Source of the DNA: Dyadobacter sp. CY312 | Lineage (GTDB): Bacteria > Bacteroidota > Bacteroidia > Cytophagales > Spirosomataceae | Assembly: GCF_021390535.1 (NCBI RefSeq) | Contig: NZ_JAJUXG010000027.1 | Location: forward strand, 1-64,000 | Length of the DNA stretch: 64,000 bases | Direction of reading: 5' to 3' | In this document: piece after piece, positions 18,101-26,545 of the stretch | Layout: each line of letters begins with the position of its first letter | Numbering within the stretch: the stretch's first letter is position 1 | Position numbers and translations under genes: made by a program | Notes under the pieces: model-generated | Database searches by the model: none | What the model saw: the letters and a program-made list of their open reading frames with translations, nothing else | What the model was told of the DNA's origin: nothing

Positions 18101-18243
18101 ATACTCTTGACACTGTTTTGCGGAAGGCCGTTTACGTCTGTGTATCTAACGATGCTATACTTTTCTAGAAGTGCTGTTTGGGCACATACATAGTTGCTCC
18201 CTAACCACAAAAATGAACATGTAATAAGAAAAAAACGATTCAT
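15124..18243 (-). CDS. Two-component-propeller sensor histidine kinase
   Basis: About 1039 residues from ATG 18243 (ATG 18267 is also in frame). A signal peptide ends near YVCAQ. Periplasmic beta-propeller repeats (NGLPQNSVKSIAAGAAGFVW; GLVRFDG; ENGFFWVTTNKGLFRI) fill residues 25-620, then a Y_Y_Y-like domain, a membrane helix, a HisKA domain with SISHDIHSPLNF (His near 831) and HATPase_c with NLIDNASKFTEKG and GIGLGFFLIKQIADL. Unlike hybrid systems of this type it has no receiver or AraC part. The convergent response regulator at 14501 is the likely partner. The ligand is unknown; no polysaccharide locus adjoins, so surface or envelope sensing is possible. Confidence 0.9.
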   Translation of the reverse strand: MNRFFLITCSFLWLGSNYVCAQTALLEKYSIVRYTDVNGLPQNSVKSIAAGAAGFVWLVTEGGLVRFDGRQFETYNKFNLGIGDNRFYAIFPSWQMEGETNTGSRLYAATDQGDFIKVENGKAVYDPKYSREKGTSSLLFRQKHIVGSFITGGLPIIQDQNLPSIKRYMIPVGGREGNFYVCDSTKITLFKGWKKHHTTYLKSTAIWHYFLMNGKLYHYNPTGSITGIDPGGANQYEFTGDITLDKDHSNGGKRMKLFWNNANDQAFLYLNKNLYILDASKKKQISTKLLLRDFDLDSRNIKTLYYNNQDKSLFMGSVTQGLFLLKKQPFAAVTTTGSEAENVFYAQTTYGKDGILVPQGIAFKSALDGGMRTQKRLPSPFKENSADNRGILTDRSGAKWVKNYHYLSRYDPTGHKQLNKWDLKDEIKTIYTAGDNVVWIGLKKKGLFMAVAAAEAATPEPFLAGLPDVSFIETKTSQILLVGTEHGLYEVDLSKKKARLVSGTNNMFIKSIYVASPDQVWITAQDLGILLLKNGTLVTFPLDDKKYLAASHCIIEDENGFFWVTTNKGLFRINKNDLLAFAEQQLRGKESNKEIADLYYEYHDQNEGFLINEFNGGCQPCALKLEDGLISLPSLKGLIWFKPKDIPTYSLRGGIFLDRTVVDGKLLSITDTLALTESSRRIKLSFSTPYYGNSENLHLSYALIEKGTRLNNSDWVAIDGRDFSVYFSSLNAGNYTLLIKKLNGFGAKNHSIKSITITVPPLWHQTWWSRAAFLLAFVVCTLLLFKVRENRIKHEKRLLESKVALRTSELETSMDEQARQLLIMSRLLTSISHDIHSPLNFINRASKYVPKLISKGEFQDASELADSINESTQSMGALLTGLLDYLKAYLYGKSMTFEQVNLDRLIDEKLLVFRSFIDSKKNTVNRHIPVSISVFSDYQMLSIIVHNLIDNASKFTEKGEINIKAYHLAGKVHLVIANNGQPLSNDLIEVFNNGKHLENNQGIGLGFFLIKQIADLINVEVLVKQNERTEFHLFFETQL

Positions 18244-18826
18244 CAAATTTTTTGTAGCTCCGGTCATTAATTTCAGATCACTTGTGAAAGTGTGCCAATT
18301 TAATAACTGAATGCGTAACTCAACTATTTTAATAGACTAATTACCAAAAAATATTTCTTCTTCAATGTCAATTTTGCCACGTAGTTTGTTAGAAATTTTT
18401 CAACCTTCTATGTTTCTGTAATTTGAAGCCTGTTGTAAATTTGACTACGACATATATCTACAAAAAATACTACACTTTCTCTACAAGTCAATTGAAACGC
18501 TAGATTTACTTTTGATAACCGGAGAGACACGAATTAATTTCCATAAAATTCACGTGTTAGTTGGCGGGGATTAGTACTTATTCTATCGACTATTTATTCT
18601 TTACAGCCGCGAGGACTTTCAGGATATCCCAGATAGGTGCATACTCGAGCGTATATGCTTCTGGGTTCGTGTTTAAAGCGGTTATCCATAGTTACTGTTG
18701 GTTTCGGCAGACGCTTTATAATTAAGTGCATCTATTCCGATGAGTTGTAGTCGATACTAATTGATATTCAATGCGTTTAACCGGGCCAAAAAATGAGTCG
18801 TCATTAATCAACTTAATATGTAAATT
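18244..18826. other. Divergent upstream region, no gene seen
   Basis: About 580 AT-rich bases between the starts of the kinase (minus) and the exported protein (plus). It must hold both promoters, but I find no full TTTG/TAnnTTTG pair, no frame over 60 codons and no strong hairpin. Confidence 0.4.
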
Positions 18827-20848
18827 ATGAAAAGAAAACATCTACTCAAAATTGGAAGGTTTGATCTCATGTCTGCGAAGAAGGTGGTTTTTCTTCATAC
18901 TTTCCTTTACTTTTTTTGTATCCATATTAATGTTAGTGGACAGGCCGTAAAAGCAACGGGAGGATCTGGCGCTTACAGAAATAGCATTTGGTGGCTTAAT
19001 TTTGCTGGTATGGGAGAAATCCCCGCAGGCGGATCGTTCACCAGGAATTTTACTGTAAACGGAGTAGCGATTACAGTACTTCTGGACAACATTTCATTTG
19101 GAGGGTTAACTCCGGCAGCTCAGAGGCTTATTGCATATACTCCGGGAGGGTGGGTTGGTGATGGCTTTGACAATATGTACAATATTGGTGGTGCAGATGC
19201 CACAAACACATTAGCAGCAGGCTTGTCTGGCAAGTTAACCGGTACTTATAGCGATAATGGTCAGGTAGTTATTATTAATTTCAGGATCAGAGCATACGCT
19301 GACATTAACGGTCAGCCAATGGATTTAGGTCTCGTGTTTGCAAATGCGGAAGACGATGCGACAATTTCTTATCAGGGAACTCCACTTGATGAGTTTGAAC
19401 AAGCGTCTACAAATGGATCTACCTGGCAATTATTAGAGAGTAAAAATAATGCGGGTGTTCCGGCAAACAAGAAAATAACTTTTTTTGGTGCCAATACTTT
19501 TGCCAGAATTTCCGCAGGAAGCCAGGCCATATATACAGGATCAGTAGATCCTACTGGCGGCAATGTTGCTGTGATGTATACAAAGAAACTCCAGACTACC
19601 GCAGCAAATCCATTAGAATCAATTGTGGGAGCCTATGGAGCCGGAAGAGCGGCCATTGCTCTTGGTATTGTAATAGACAATGATTTGGGTGATGCTCCCG
19701 CGACGTATGGCAATCCTTCAAATATTTACTTCGCTGATGCAATCGGTGGAAATCCTTCGGGTACAACCTCGCACAATGAATATCTCAGCGCTGGAGGCAG
19801 TGCCCCGGGAGGTGCAATAGTTATAAATGCAGGAACTCTTAGTGTTCCTTCTACGCCAAGGATGGGAACAAACCTAACAGATTCAGATCCTGTTATGCAG
19901 CATAGTATAGGTGCTGATGGAGATAACAACGCTGGCCTTTCTGCTAACGATGAAGATGCTTTGAGTTCCATTCCGGCTATAAATACAACAACTACCAGTT
20001 ATAGTCTATCTGTTCCGTTTACTACCGGAACTCTGCCTGCATTTATTACCGGATGGGTTGATTTTAACAGAAATGGCTTTTTTGATCCTTCTGAATTTGC
20101 GTCAGCGCAGGTAGCAGCCAATACAATTACAAATGCAACGCTATCATGGCCAACCATTTTGCCCGGAACAATAATTGACGGAACCACATATATTCGTCTA
20201 CGTATTTCTAATTTCGATTCAAGAGATGTCTTGAACGACCTACCTGGTACCCCCGAGGATGAGCGAAGCATTATTGTCCTAAATAATGGAGAAACAGAAG
20301 ATTATGTAATTCAAACAGCTCTTCCAGTTAATCTCGTCAGTTTCGCAGTAAAAGCAGAAGGACAAACCACTCAGATTTCTTGGAGCACTACAGAGGAGAC
20401 AAACAGCGACCGGTTTGAGATAGAATACAGAATGTATGGCAGAAATTGGGATAAGGTCGGTGTTGTGGCGTCAAACAGAGAAAGCCGGGAAAAGAAAAAT
20501 TATTCATTTATACACGCAACCCCATCTAATGGCGAGAATCTTTACCGCCTGAAAATGATCGACAAGGATGGATCCTTTGCTTACAGCCGGATCCGAAGCG
20601 TGAAATTTGAACAGGCTCTTGAATTAACAGCTTACCCGAATCCTGTCCGTGAAAAGCTGCTGATCAAGAATTATGACATCATTAAAGAAGTAACGCTCTA
20701 TAACATATCGGGGCTGGTCGTCTACAGCGGTATGCCGGTCTTCGCACAGGGGATTGATGTCAGCAGGTTGTCTGCGGGCCTGTATCACCTGAAAATAACC
20801 TTATCTGACGGCACGCAAAGCGTACAGAAAATAGTTATTGCCCGATAA
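18827..20848 (+). CDS. Exported CshA/GEVED-domain protein with T9SS sorting signal
   Basis: A 673-residue secreted protein with a signal peptide (ends NVSGQA). An N-terminal CshA-type adhesive domain (about 45-290) is followed by a GEVED domain (WVDFNRNGFFDPSEF ... NNGETEDYVI). A fibronectin-like linker (VNLVSFAVKAEGQTTQISW) precedes a type A sorting domain (AYPNPVREKLLI ... LSAGLYHLKIT ... QKIVIAR). It is exported by the type IX system and likely anchored on the surface; adhesion is the family-based guess. A strong hairpin follows its stop. Confidence 0.85.
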   Translation: MKRKHLLKIGRFDLMSAKKVVFLHTFLYFFCIHINVSGQAVKATGGSGAYRNSIWWLNFAGMGEIPAGGSFTRNFTVNGVAITVLLDNISFGGLTPAAQRLIAYTPGGWVGDGFDNMYNIGGADATNTLAAGLSGKLTGTYSDNGQVVIINFRIRAYADINGQPMDLGLVFANAEDDATISYQGTPLDEFEQASTNGSTWQLLESKNNAGVPANKKITFFGANTFARISAGSQAIYTGSVDPTGGNVAVMYTKKLQTTAANPLESIVGAYGAGRAAIALGIVIDNDLGDAPATYGNPSNIYFADAIGGNPSGTTSHNEYLSAGGSAPGGAIVINAGTLSVPSTPRMGTNLTDSDPVMQHSIGADGDNNAGLSANDEDALSSIPAINTTTTSYSLSVPFTTGTLPAFITGWVDFNRNGFFDPSEFASAQVAANTITNATLSWPTILPGTIIDGTTYIRLRISNFDSRDVLNDLPGTPEDERSIIVLNNGETEDYVIQTALPVNLVSFAVKAEGQTTQISWSTTEETNSDRFEIEYRMYGRNWDKVGVVASNRESREKKNYSFIHATPSNGENLYRLKMIDKDGSFAYSRIRSVKFEQALELTAYPNPVREKLLIKNYDIIKEVTLYNISGLVVYSGMPVFAQGIDVSRLSAGLYHLKITLSDGTQSVQKIVIAR

Positions 20849-20851
20849 ATA

Positions 20852-20890
20852 ATGAATCAGAGGCTGTGAAATTTTCAGCCTCTGATTCAT
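20852..20890 (+). terminator. 15-bp perfect hairpin
   Basis: ATGAATCAGAGGCTG pairs fully with CAGCCTCTGATTCAT around a 9-base loop, 3 bases after the stop of the CshA/GEVED gene. There is no T-run, so it may also protect the transcript 3' end. Confidence 0.7.
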
Positions 20891-20947
20891 CAGTACTATA
20901 CGCACACTCCCCATTTCAATTCATTTTTATCCGTAATTTATTTAGAT

Positions 20948-22201
20948 ATGAAAGCAAAACAACTACTCAGGACAACAGTTGCATCTTCACTATTTGCTGC
21001 TGGGTTAGTAACTTCTTCTGCGGTTTTTGCGCAGGTGAAAATCGGTAGCAACCCCACTACGATTGGTACCAACGAAAATTTAGAAGTCGAAGACGCCAGC
21101 GGAACCAAAACCGTAATTACGAAGGACAAAGGTTTTGTAGGCATTGGCACCAGTACCCCAATCTCCAGGCTACACGTTCATGAATCCATTCCCCCTGTTT
21201 TTGGATCAACCATTGCCGCCTTTACCAGACCAGGGAATAAATTCTTTTTGTTTGAAACAACAGCAACAAATGGTGGTTATAACCCCCTTGTAAAAGATGG
21301 TGATTCCCATATGATTTTCTCTACGGATGGTGATCCAGCTATTGCAGCGGAACCTAATAACGGACTTGTAATTGCTCCATGGAGCCTGAATCCGGCTGGA
21401 ACTGGCCTAAAAATTATGGAGAATGGATTTGTTGGGGTTGGAACACCGGCTCCCACTAGTAAATTCTCTGTCTTTGGGGGAGTCTCCTACTTTGGAATAG
21501 ATCCGGCGCCTAATTTTACCGGTATCGTCATTGGAACGTCTGCAAAGGATGGGATAGGCTTAGGAGCTCAAAACGGGGCAGCCAGTGATGGGGCCATCTA
21601 TGTGCAACGAAGCGGTGCCGCAAATTATAGTCCCTTGTATCTTTCCCGTAATGCTGCTCTTGGATCCGGACCCGGCCTGCTAACAGCCTATTCTGTCAGC
21701 GGCATAAATGTAGGGACCATTTCTACCAATGGCACAACTACATCTTACAATACAACCTCTGATGTTCGATTAAAGGAAAATATAAAAGCCACTCACTATG
21801 GTTTGTCAGATTTGATGCAAATAAAAGTAGCTGATTATAATTACAGGACCGATAAGGCAAAAAAACCCACCACAGGATTTCTAGCTCAGGAACTCTACAA
21901 AATTTTCCCAGAAGCAGTTACTGTGGGCGGTGAAAATGCAAAAACAGACCCCTGGACGGTTGATTATGGCAAATTGACACCATTGCTGGTAAAAGCGGTA
22001 CAAGAACAGCAAGCGCTGATCAATATGCTTAAGGCAGAAAATGACCAGTTCAAAAAACAGGTCGCTGAAATTATTGCAGTGAATGACACTCTAGGCAAGC
22101 AGGTCAATACAATGGAAACTTTAGCTGCAAGGTTGGAGCTTATGGAAGCAAAATTACAGGTATCATCAGTTGGTCAGGGCGTTTCTTCTACAGGAAAATA
22201 A
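20948..22201 (+). CDS. Exported protein with S74 intramolecular chaperone domain
   Basis: 417 residues. Signal peptide ends AVFAQ. The middle has glycine-rich beta segments (KGFVGIGTSTPISRLHVH; NGFVGVGTPAPTSKFSVFGG) typical of trimeric fibre-like proteins. The C-terminus has SDVRLKENIKATHYGLSDL and TGFLAQELYKIFPEAV, the Peptidase_S74 chaperone domain that in phage tailspikes helps trimers fold and then cleaves itself off, followed by a coiled coil. It has no T9SS domain. Together with the flanking genes it looks like a surface-protein cluster. Confidence 0.85.
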   Translation: MKAKQLLRTTVASSLFAAGLVTSSAVFAQVKIGSNPTTIGTNENLEVEDASGTKTVITKDKGFVGIGTSTPISRLHVHESIPPVFGSTIAAFTRPGNKFFLFETTATNGGYNPLVKDGDSHMIFSTDGDPAIAAEPNNGLVIAPWSLNPAGTGLKIMENGFVGVGTPAPTSKFSVFGGVSYFGIDPAPNFTGIVIGTSAKDGIGLGAQNGAASDGAIYVQRSGAANYSPLYLSRNAALGSGPGLLTAYSVSGINVGTISTNGTTTSYNTTSDVRLKENIKATHYGLSDLMQIKVADYNYRTDKAKKPTTGFLAQELYKIFPEAVTVGGENAKTDPWTVDYGKLTPLLVKAVQEQQALINMLKAENDQFKKQVAEIIAVNDTLGKQVNTMETLAARLELMEAKLQVSSVGQGVSSTGK

Positions 22202-22274
22202 CACACCTCTTCCATTGGGGTAATTGGCCTTAAATGGACAAAAAGGATCGTCCATATCTAAACTAGAAGCAGTA

Positions 22275-23585
22275 ATGAACAACTTATACAATTATCTATC
22301 AGCCATCAAGAGGTGCGGCTATGCGTTGGCATTGGTCGGGCTGGCTTCGGTTGCCAGAGCCCAACAAGGCAGCTCTGGCAACACTACCATATTCGGTGGT
22401 GCACAGATGACCTTCTTCGGCGATCATAACTTCTCCACCGGTGGTGGGGGCACACAACCTGGTGTGATCAATACCATTCGTACCAGTCCGATGGGTGTGC
22501 TTAACTTTGGACCATCAGCGAACGTGGTAACCGGTGCAGATGATGCAAACTACGTCGATGGGTATGTTCGAAAACTGGGTACTACACCCTTCGTTTTCCC
22601 AGTTGGAGACAACAGTCATTACGGCCCGTTTGCGGCCTCAGGAGATGGAACCACAGGCGCTTACTTCTTCGTAGATGCTTCAACGGCTATTACCAGTATG
22701 CTGCCAAGTGGGAATTATCCGGTATTGCCAGCAGGCGGCCCTTTCGCTACCACGACGTTGGATCCTGTATTGGATATAGTTAGTTCCATTGAGTATTGGG
22801 ATATTGACGGAAGCTCTGCAACACCCATTACACTGACCTGGGATGCCGGAAGTGCTGTGGCAACACTAACCGGCAGTCAACTAAACAAACTGACGATTGC
22901 AGGATGGGACGGCAGCCAATGGGTAGCGATCCCGTCTGTGGTGGATGCAACTTCCATTCTTGGCGGGGCCAGCGACCTCACCGCCGGCTCATTAACGTCA
23001 AATGCTGCAATTACACCTGATACCTACACGGCTTATACACTGGCATCACTTGTGAACCCACTGCCTGTTAAGCTGCTCAGCTTTACTTCCAGACCAGAGG
23101 GAAATACGGCTTCTTTGAACTGGGTCACAACTTCCGAAACAAACAGTGATCGTTTCGAAATTGAAAGAAGTGGGAACGGAAAGTCTTTTGTGAAAATTGG
23201 AACCCTAGAGTCATATAAGGAGAGTAGTGAACTAAAAAACTATTCATTTATCGACAAGTTCCCTTTACAAGGAGAAAATCTTTACCGTTTGAAAATGGTC
23301 GATCTTGACGGAACCTTTGCATACAGCAGCATCAGGCAGGTAATCTTTGGAAAGTCTTCTGCACTGGTTTATCCAAACCCAGTTAGTGAGAAACTAAATA
23401 TCAACAATTACGGTCAAGTCAAACAAGTCGAAATATATGACAGTTCGGGGCGGAAAGTTCTTTCTGTTGAGCAAGTGTCTGCTCAGGGCATCGACTTAAC
23501 CAGGCTTAATCCAGGCATTCATACAGTTAAGATCACACAATTTGATAACGCGTCTGCTACAAGCAAAATCATTGTAATTAAATAA
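22275..23585 (+). CDS. Exported protein with T9SS type A sorting domain
   Basis: About 436 residues from ATG 22275, which gives a normal signal peptide (GYALALVGLASVARAQ); an upstream in-frame start at 22224 would not. The body is a beta-rich region I cannot assign (FVFPVGDNSHYGPFA resembles segments of other secreted Bacteroidota proteins). A fibronectin-like linker (LPVKLLSFTSRPEGNTASLNW) and a sorting domain (VYPNPVSEKLNI ... LNPGIHTVKIT ... SKIIVIK) follow. The linker and tail closely resemble those of the gene at 18827. It begins 73 bases after the S74 protein. Confidence 0.8.
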   Translation: MNNLYNYLSAIKRCGYALALVGLASVARAQQGSSGNTTIFGGAQMTFFGDHNFSTGGGGTQPGVINTIRTSPMGVLNFGPSANVVTGADDANYVDGYVRKLGTTPFVFPVGDNSHYGPFAASGDGTTGAYFFVDASTAITSMLPSGNYPVLPAGGPFATTTLDPVLDIVSSIEYWDIDGSSATPITLTWDAGSAVATLTGSQLNKLTIAGWDGSQWVAIPSVVDATSILGGASDLTAGSLTSNAAITPDTYTAYTLASLVNPLPVKLLSFTSRPEGNTASLNWVTTSETNSDRFEIERSGNGKSFVKIGTLESYKESSELKNYSFIDKFPLQGENLYRLKMVDLDGTFAYSSIRQVIFGKSSALVYPNPVSEKLNINNYGQVKQVEIYDSSGRKVLSVEQVSAQGIDLTRLNPGIHTVKITQFDNASATSKIIVIK

Positions 23586-23702
23586 AGAAATGGAGTATGT
23601 CCGGACTGAAAAACTGGTCCGGACGTATTCTCTAAAAATGGATGCTGTAAAGCCTGCCTGTGAACTGCACATTTGAACTTCATACTCAACCAAATCCGGT
23701 AC

Positions 23703-24317
23703 ATGCTTACGATTGCACTGATTGATGAAAATGTTTTGACGCGCTTAGCTTTGACCATGGTCCTCGACAGTTGTTTCGAAAATCCCCAAATCACTGAGTC
23801 AGATAGCCTGACACAACTGTTGAAATTACCAACATCTCTTGGCTTGGACGTGCTTGTATTGGGGAATTATTATAGGTCAAAAAAAGAAGCGCTGAATACA
23901 ATTGCGGCAGTTATTCAAGAGTATCCAGGCGTCCCGCTAATCGTCTATGACAAGCGCATGGACTACAAAATGACGGACCTGTATTTTAAGATTGGTGTAG
24001 CTGGTCACTTGCTTAATCAACATGTAGGAAGTGAAATTGTTCCATGCATCAAAGCTGTTTTAAGTGGAAAACACTATCTCTGCTCTGGCTTATCCAGAAC
24101 CGTCCTTGATTCATTCGTTGGGTCAGAAAATAACGGAAAATTGACAATCAGGGAAGCAGAGGTTGCCCAACTAATAGCCCAAGGAAAAAAGACAAGCTGG
24201 ATTGCTACCTCATTACAGCGGAAACCATCAACAATAAGTGCTACTAAACAAAAAATTTTCCGGAAGCTGAATGTTGAAAGTGCCGTGGAACTTAGCAAGG
24301 TTTTACCTAAATTGTAA
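23703..24317 (+). CDS. LuxR-family regulator with degenerate receiver
   Basis: About 204 residues from ATG 23703 (MLTIALIDENVLTRLALTM). The receiver keeps the fold, but the phospho-acceptor position reads LDVLVLGNYY, with glycine instead of aspartate, and the switch Lys region is LLNQHV. The HTH is complete (LTIREAEVAQLIAQGKKTSWIAT ... KPSTISATKQKIFRKL). It therefore probably works without phosphorylation. It sits 117 bases after the T9SS protein and may regulate the surface-protein cluster. The pseudogene at 11383 has the same Asp loss. Confidence 0.8.
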   Translation: MLTIALIDENVLTRLALTMVLDSCFENPQITESDSLTQLLKLPTSLGLDVLVLGNYYRSKKEALNTIAAVIQEYPGVPLIVYDKRMDYKMTDLYFKIGVAGHLLNQHVGSEIVPCIKAVLSGKHYLCSGLSRTVLDSFVGSENNGKLTIREAEVAQLIAQGKKTSWIATSLQRKPSTISATKQKIFRKLNVESAVELSKVLPKL

Positions 24318-24374
24318 TATTGCCCTACCTCAAACATACCTGGCCTTTAAAACAGGATACCACAGCTTCTCATC

Positions 24375-24551
24375 ATGATATCCATACTTGCCGCATCCCT
24401 TAGGTTAGCTTTCGGTTCCATATTTGTATTTGCGGCATTGCTAACATTAATGATAGTCTTTCCACTATACATATTTGAGGCCATCATCTTGCAACGCATT
24501 GACCCTTCGCCTAGTCTTATTAAAGAAAATTCAGGGTATAGACCATCTTAG
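24375..24551 (+). CDS. Possible 58-residue single-helix membrane protein
   Basis: ATG 24375, stop 24549-24551. One long hydrophobic segment (about residues 10-38) is followed by a short polar tail (LQRIDPSPSLIKENSGYRPS). The hydrophobic pattern is protein-like, but there is no recognised family or partner. From here to the integrase (24552-25103) I see no other credible gene. Confidence 0.3.
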   Translation: MISILAASLRLAFGSIFVFAALLTLMIVFPLYIFEAIILQRIDPSPSLIKENSGYRPS

Positions 24552-24933
24552 AGCTTTTGTTCACCAACATGAGCCGAATGAGAAATACAAATGGCGCGAT
24601 CAGTAGCATATGCTGAGACGCTTTCCAGTAAAGGGTTCCCACAAAGTTAATCGCCTATCATGCGGATAGTGGTTCTCAATAGTTTTGGAACAGTAGTATT
24701 TAGCCGATTGTATTTTCCTCCTTGAATGTGTCAATGTCGTGAGCCTAACAACAGGTAGTTGTATCGTGAAGGCATATTACAATGACGGCAGTTCAGCTGT
24801 CAGAAAAGTACTAAGGAGTGAATTATTGTTGTTTCAAGGTATAATTTGGCTATCTAAAAGCACTAACAAACAAAACAAAGGTGCGATTGTAGCCCCGCTC
24901 AGTCCGCCAGATACAATATCAAAATATATTAAA

Positions 24934-24968
24934 AGCCTGTAAATCATATATTTACAGACTTTTTCTTT
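24934..24968 (+). terminator. Rho-independent terminator
   Basis: AGCCTGTAAAT / ATTTACAGACT stem (one mismatch) with a 5-base loop, followed by TTTTCTTT. It closes off the chromosomal side before the integrase. Confidence 0.65.
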
Positions 24969-25009
24969 ACCTGCAATACACCAAATTATTCAAATATTCG
25001 CAAATAAAA

Positions 25010-25054
25010 GGTGAGCATTTGGTGAGCAGAAAGAGAGTGTGAAAAGTGCTCACC
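25010..25054 (+). repeat. Two direct and one inverted GGTGAGCA repeats
   Basis: GGTGAGCA occurs at 25010-25017 and 25021-25028, and its complement TGCTCACC at 25047-25054, 50 bases before the integrase start. Such short clustered repeats beside a tyrosine recombinase gene fit arm-type binding sites of an attachment region, or an operator of the integrase gene. Confidence 0.45.
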
Positions 25055-25103
25055 AGAATTCGTGTAACGATCTGTTTTACAGCTTGTTTGTGAAATAAAC
25101 ATC

Positions 25104-26384
25104 TTGATTTTCAGAGAGCTGCAATCGTATTTTTATTCACTTAAAAAACGTGTTGTTATATTAGCTAAAAATTTCACACTGCTTTTTTATCTTAAAAAGC
25201 GCAGCAACTATGTGTCAGGTAATCTTCCTGTTTACATGCGGATCTCAGTCAATGGTTCCAGAAGCGAAATGTCGATGGGTCGGGATTGCGATCCTGAAAA
25301 ATGGAATACTGTGTCTGGCAGAAAAACCGGCACGAAATCCGATACTAAGGAATTCAATGCCTATCTGGATACAGTTCAGTCCAAGGTTTACCAGGTATAC
25401 CGCTCCTTACTGGAAACTGGCGCAGAACTAAGTGCAGAAAATGTACGAAATGTGCTCACGGGAGTAAATGGTCGTCCAAAGATGATTCTTGAGATCTTTC
25501 AGGATCCTAATCAAAAGTTGTTTCAGCTCAGAGGTAAAGGTTTTGCTAAGAGTACGCTTACAAAGTATAAGACCTGTTACGACCATACATCAGAATTCCT
25601 CCGCTGCAAGTATGGCAAAAGCGACCTGAACATTCAGAAGTTGGACTACGAGTTTATCTCAGAATTCGAATTCTGGTTGAAAAGCCAAAAATCCTGCGGG
25701 CACAATACAGTGATGAAATATCTGACCAACTTTAAAAAGATCGTAATGATCTGCGTAAAAAATGGATGGTTAAGCCAAGATCCGTTTGCAACCTACCGGA
25801 TGAGCAGGCAAGTAGTAAACCGTACTGCCTTGACTGAAGTTGAATTGGGCAAGGTCGCCGGGAAGGATTTTGAAAATGAAAGATTAAATCAAGTCCGTGA
25901 CATTTTCGTGTTTAGCTGTTTCACTGGCTTATCATATATAGACGTGTATAATCTTAGCAGCCAACAAATCATCGAAGGAATTAATGGTGAGAAGTGGCCT
26001 GTCGTCAATAGAGAGAAAACGGATTCTGAATCCAGAATTCCGCTACTTCCCGTTGCCCTTCAAATTCTTGAAAAATATGAGGATCATCTGCCATGTGCGG
26101 CAGATGGCCGCCTGCTTCCAGTATTGTCTAATCAAAAGCTGAACACATATCTAAAAGAAATCGCAGACGTATGCCGAATTAACAAAACGCTCACTTTTCA
26201 TCTGGCTCGTCACACGTTTGCTACCACGGTAGCATTGGCCAATGGAGTTCCTATCGAAAGCGTCTCCAAAATGCTGGGTCATAGCAGCATCAAGACGACT
26301 CAGATCTATGCGAAGATTGTGGATAAGAAGATTAGTGAGGATATGAATTTGCTGAAGGCGAGGCTTTCAACTTATCTGAAGTAA
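25104..26384 (+). CDS. Tyrosine recombinase/integrase (Bacteroidota mobile element type)
   Basis: 426 residues. An arm-binding domain (FTLLFYLKKRSNYVSGNLPVY), a SAM-like core-binding domain (about 130-225) and a catalytic domain with HLARH (near 365), GHSSIKTTQIYAKI (His near 391, Tyr near 402). The first catalytic Arg position reads CFTGLSYIDV, with Ser, as in IntDOT-type enzymes. It catalyses insertion and excision of the element. The start is uncertain: TTG 25104 is the first possibility and no ATG precedes the arm domain. It marks the left end of the accessory region. Confidence 0.9.
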   Translation: MIFRELQSYFYSLKKRVVILAKNFTLLFYLKKRSNYVSGNLPVYMRISVNGSRSEMSMGRDCDPEKWNTVSGRKTGTKSDTKEFNAYLDTVQSKVYQVYRSLLETGAELSAENVRNVLTGVNGRPKMILEIFQDPNQKLFQLRGKGFAKSTLTKYKTCYDHTSEFLRCKYGKSDLNIQKLDYEFISEFEFWLKSQKSCGHNTVMKYLTNFKKIVMICVKNGWLSQDPFATYRMSRQVVNRTALTEVELGKVAGKDFENERLNQVRDIFVFSCFTGLSYIDVYNLSSQQIIEGINGEKWPVVNREKTDSESRIPLLPVALQILEKYEDHLPCAADGRLLPVLSNQKLNTYLKEIADVCRINKTLTFHLARHTFATTVALANGVPIESVSKMLGHSSIKTTQIYAKIVDKKISEDMNLLKARLSTYLK

Positions 26385-26494
26385 TTCCCAGAATGAACTA
26401 GAAAAAATATGTGCACTGAGTTTGTGGGAACTCCTATAGTAAAAGCAAGTTAGAGAGCATGATTATATGTAGCGCAGTCGTTTCAAGATTAATG

Positions 26495-26541
26495 ACGCTA
26501 TGATTAAATATTGTACAATATTTAATCATAGCGTATCTTTG
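26495..26541 (+). promoter_or_regulatory. Perfect 40-bp palindrome plus -7 box
   Basis: 26495-26534 is a perfect 20+20 inverted repeat without a loop (arms start ACGCTATGATTAAATATTGT). Its right edge shares a base with TATCTTTG (26534-26541), a consensus -7 box, and ATTGT at its centre lies 19 bases upstream, where the -33 box belongs. The ATG of the next gene is 4 bases after the -7 box, so transcription would start at or inside the start codon. This looks like an autoregulated toxin-antitoxin operator with a leaderless mRNA. Confidence 0.6.
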
Positions 26542-26545
26542 TTAC

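Noticed and set aside
24739..24942. 67-codon frame before the integrase
   Set aside because: No recognisable features, weak start and it ends in a terminator stem; probably chance.
24552..25103. tRNA gene as integration target
   Set aside because: I looked for cloverleaf arms and a TTCGA loop before the integrase; none is present.
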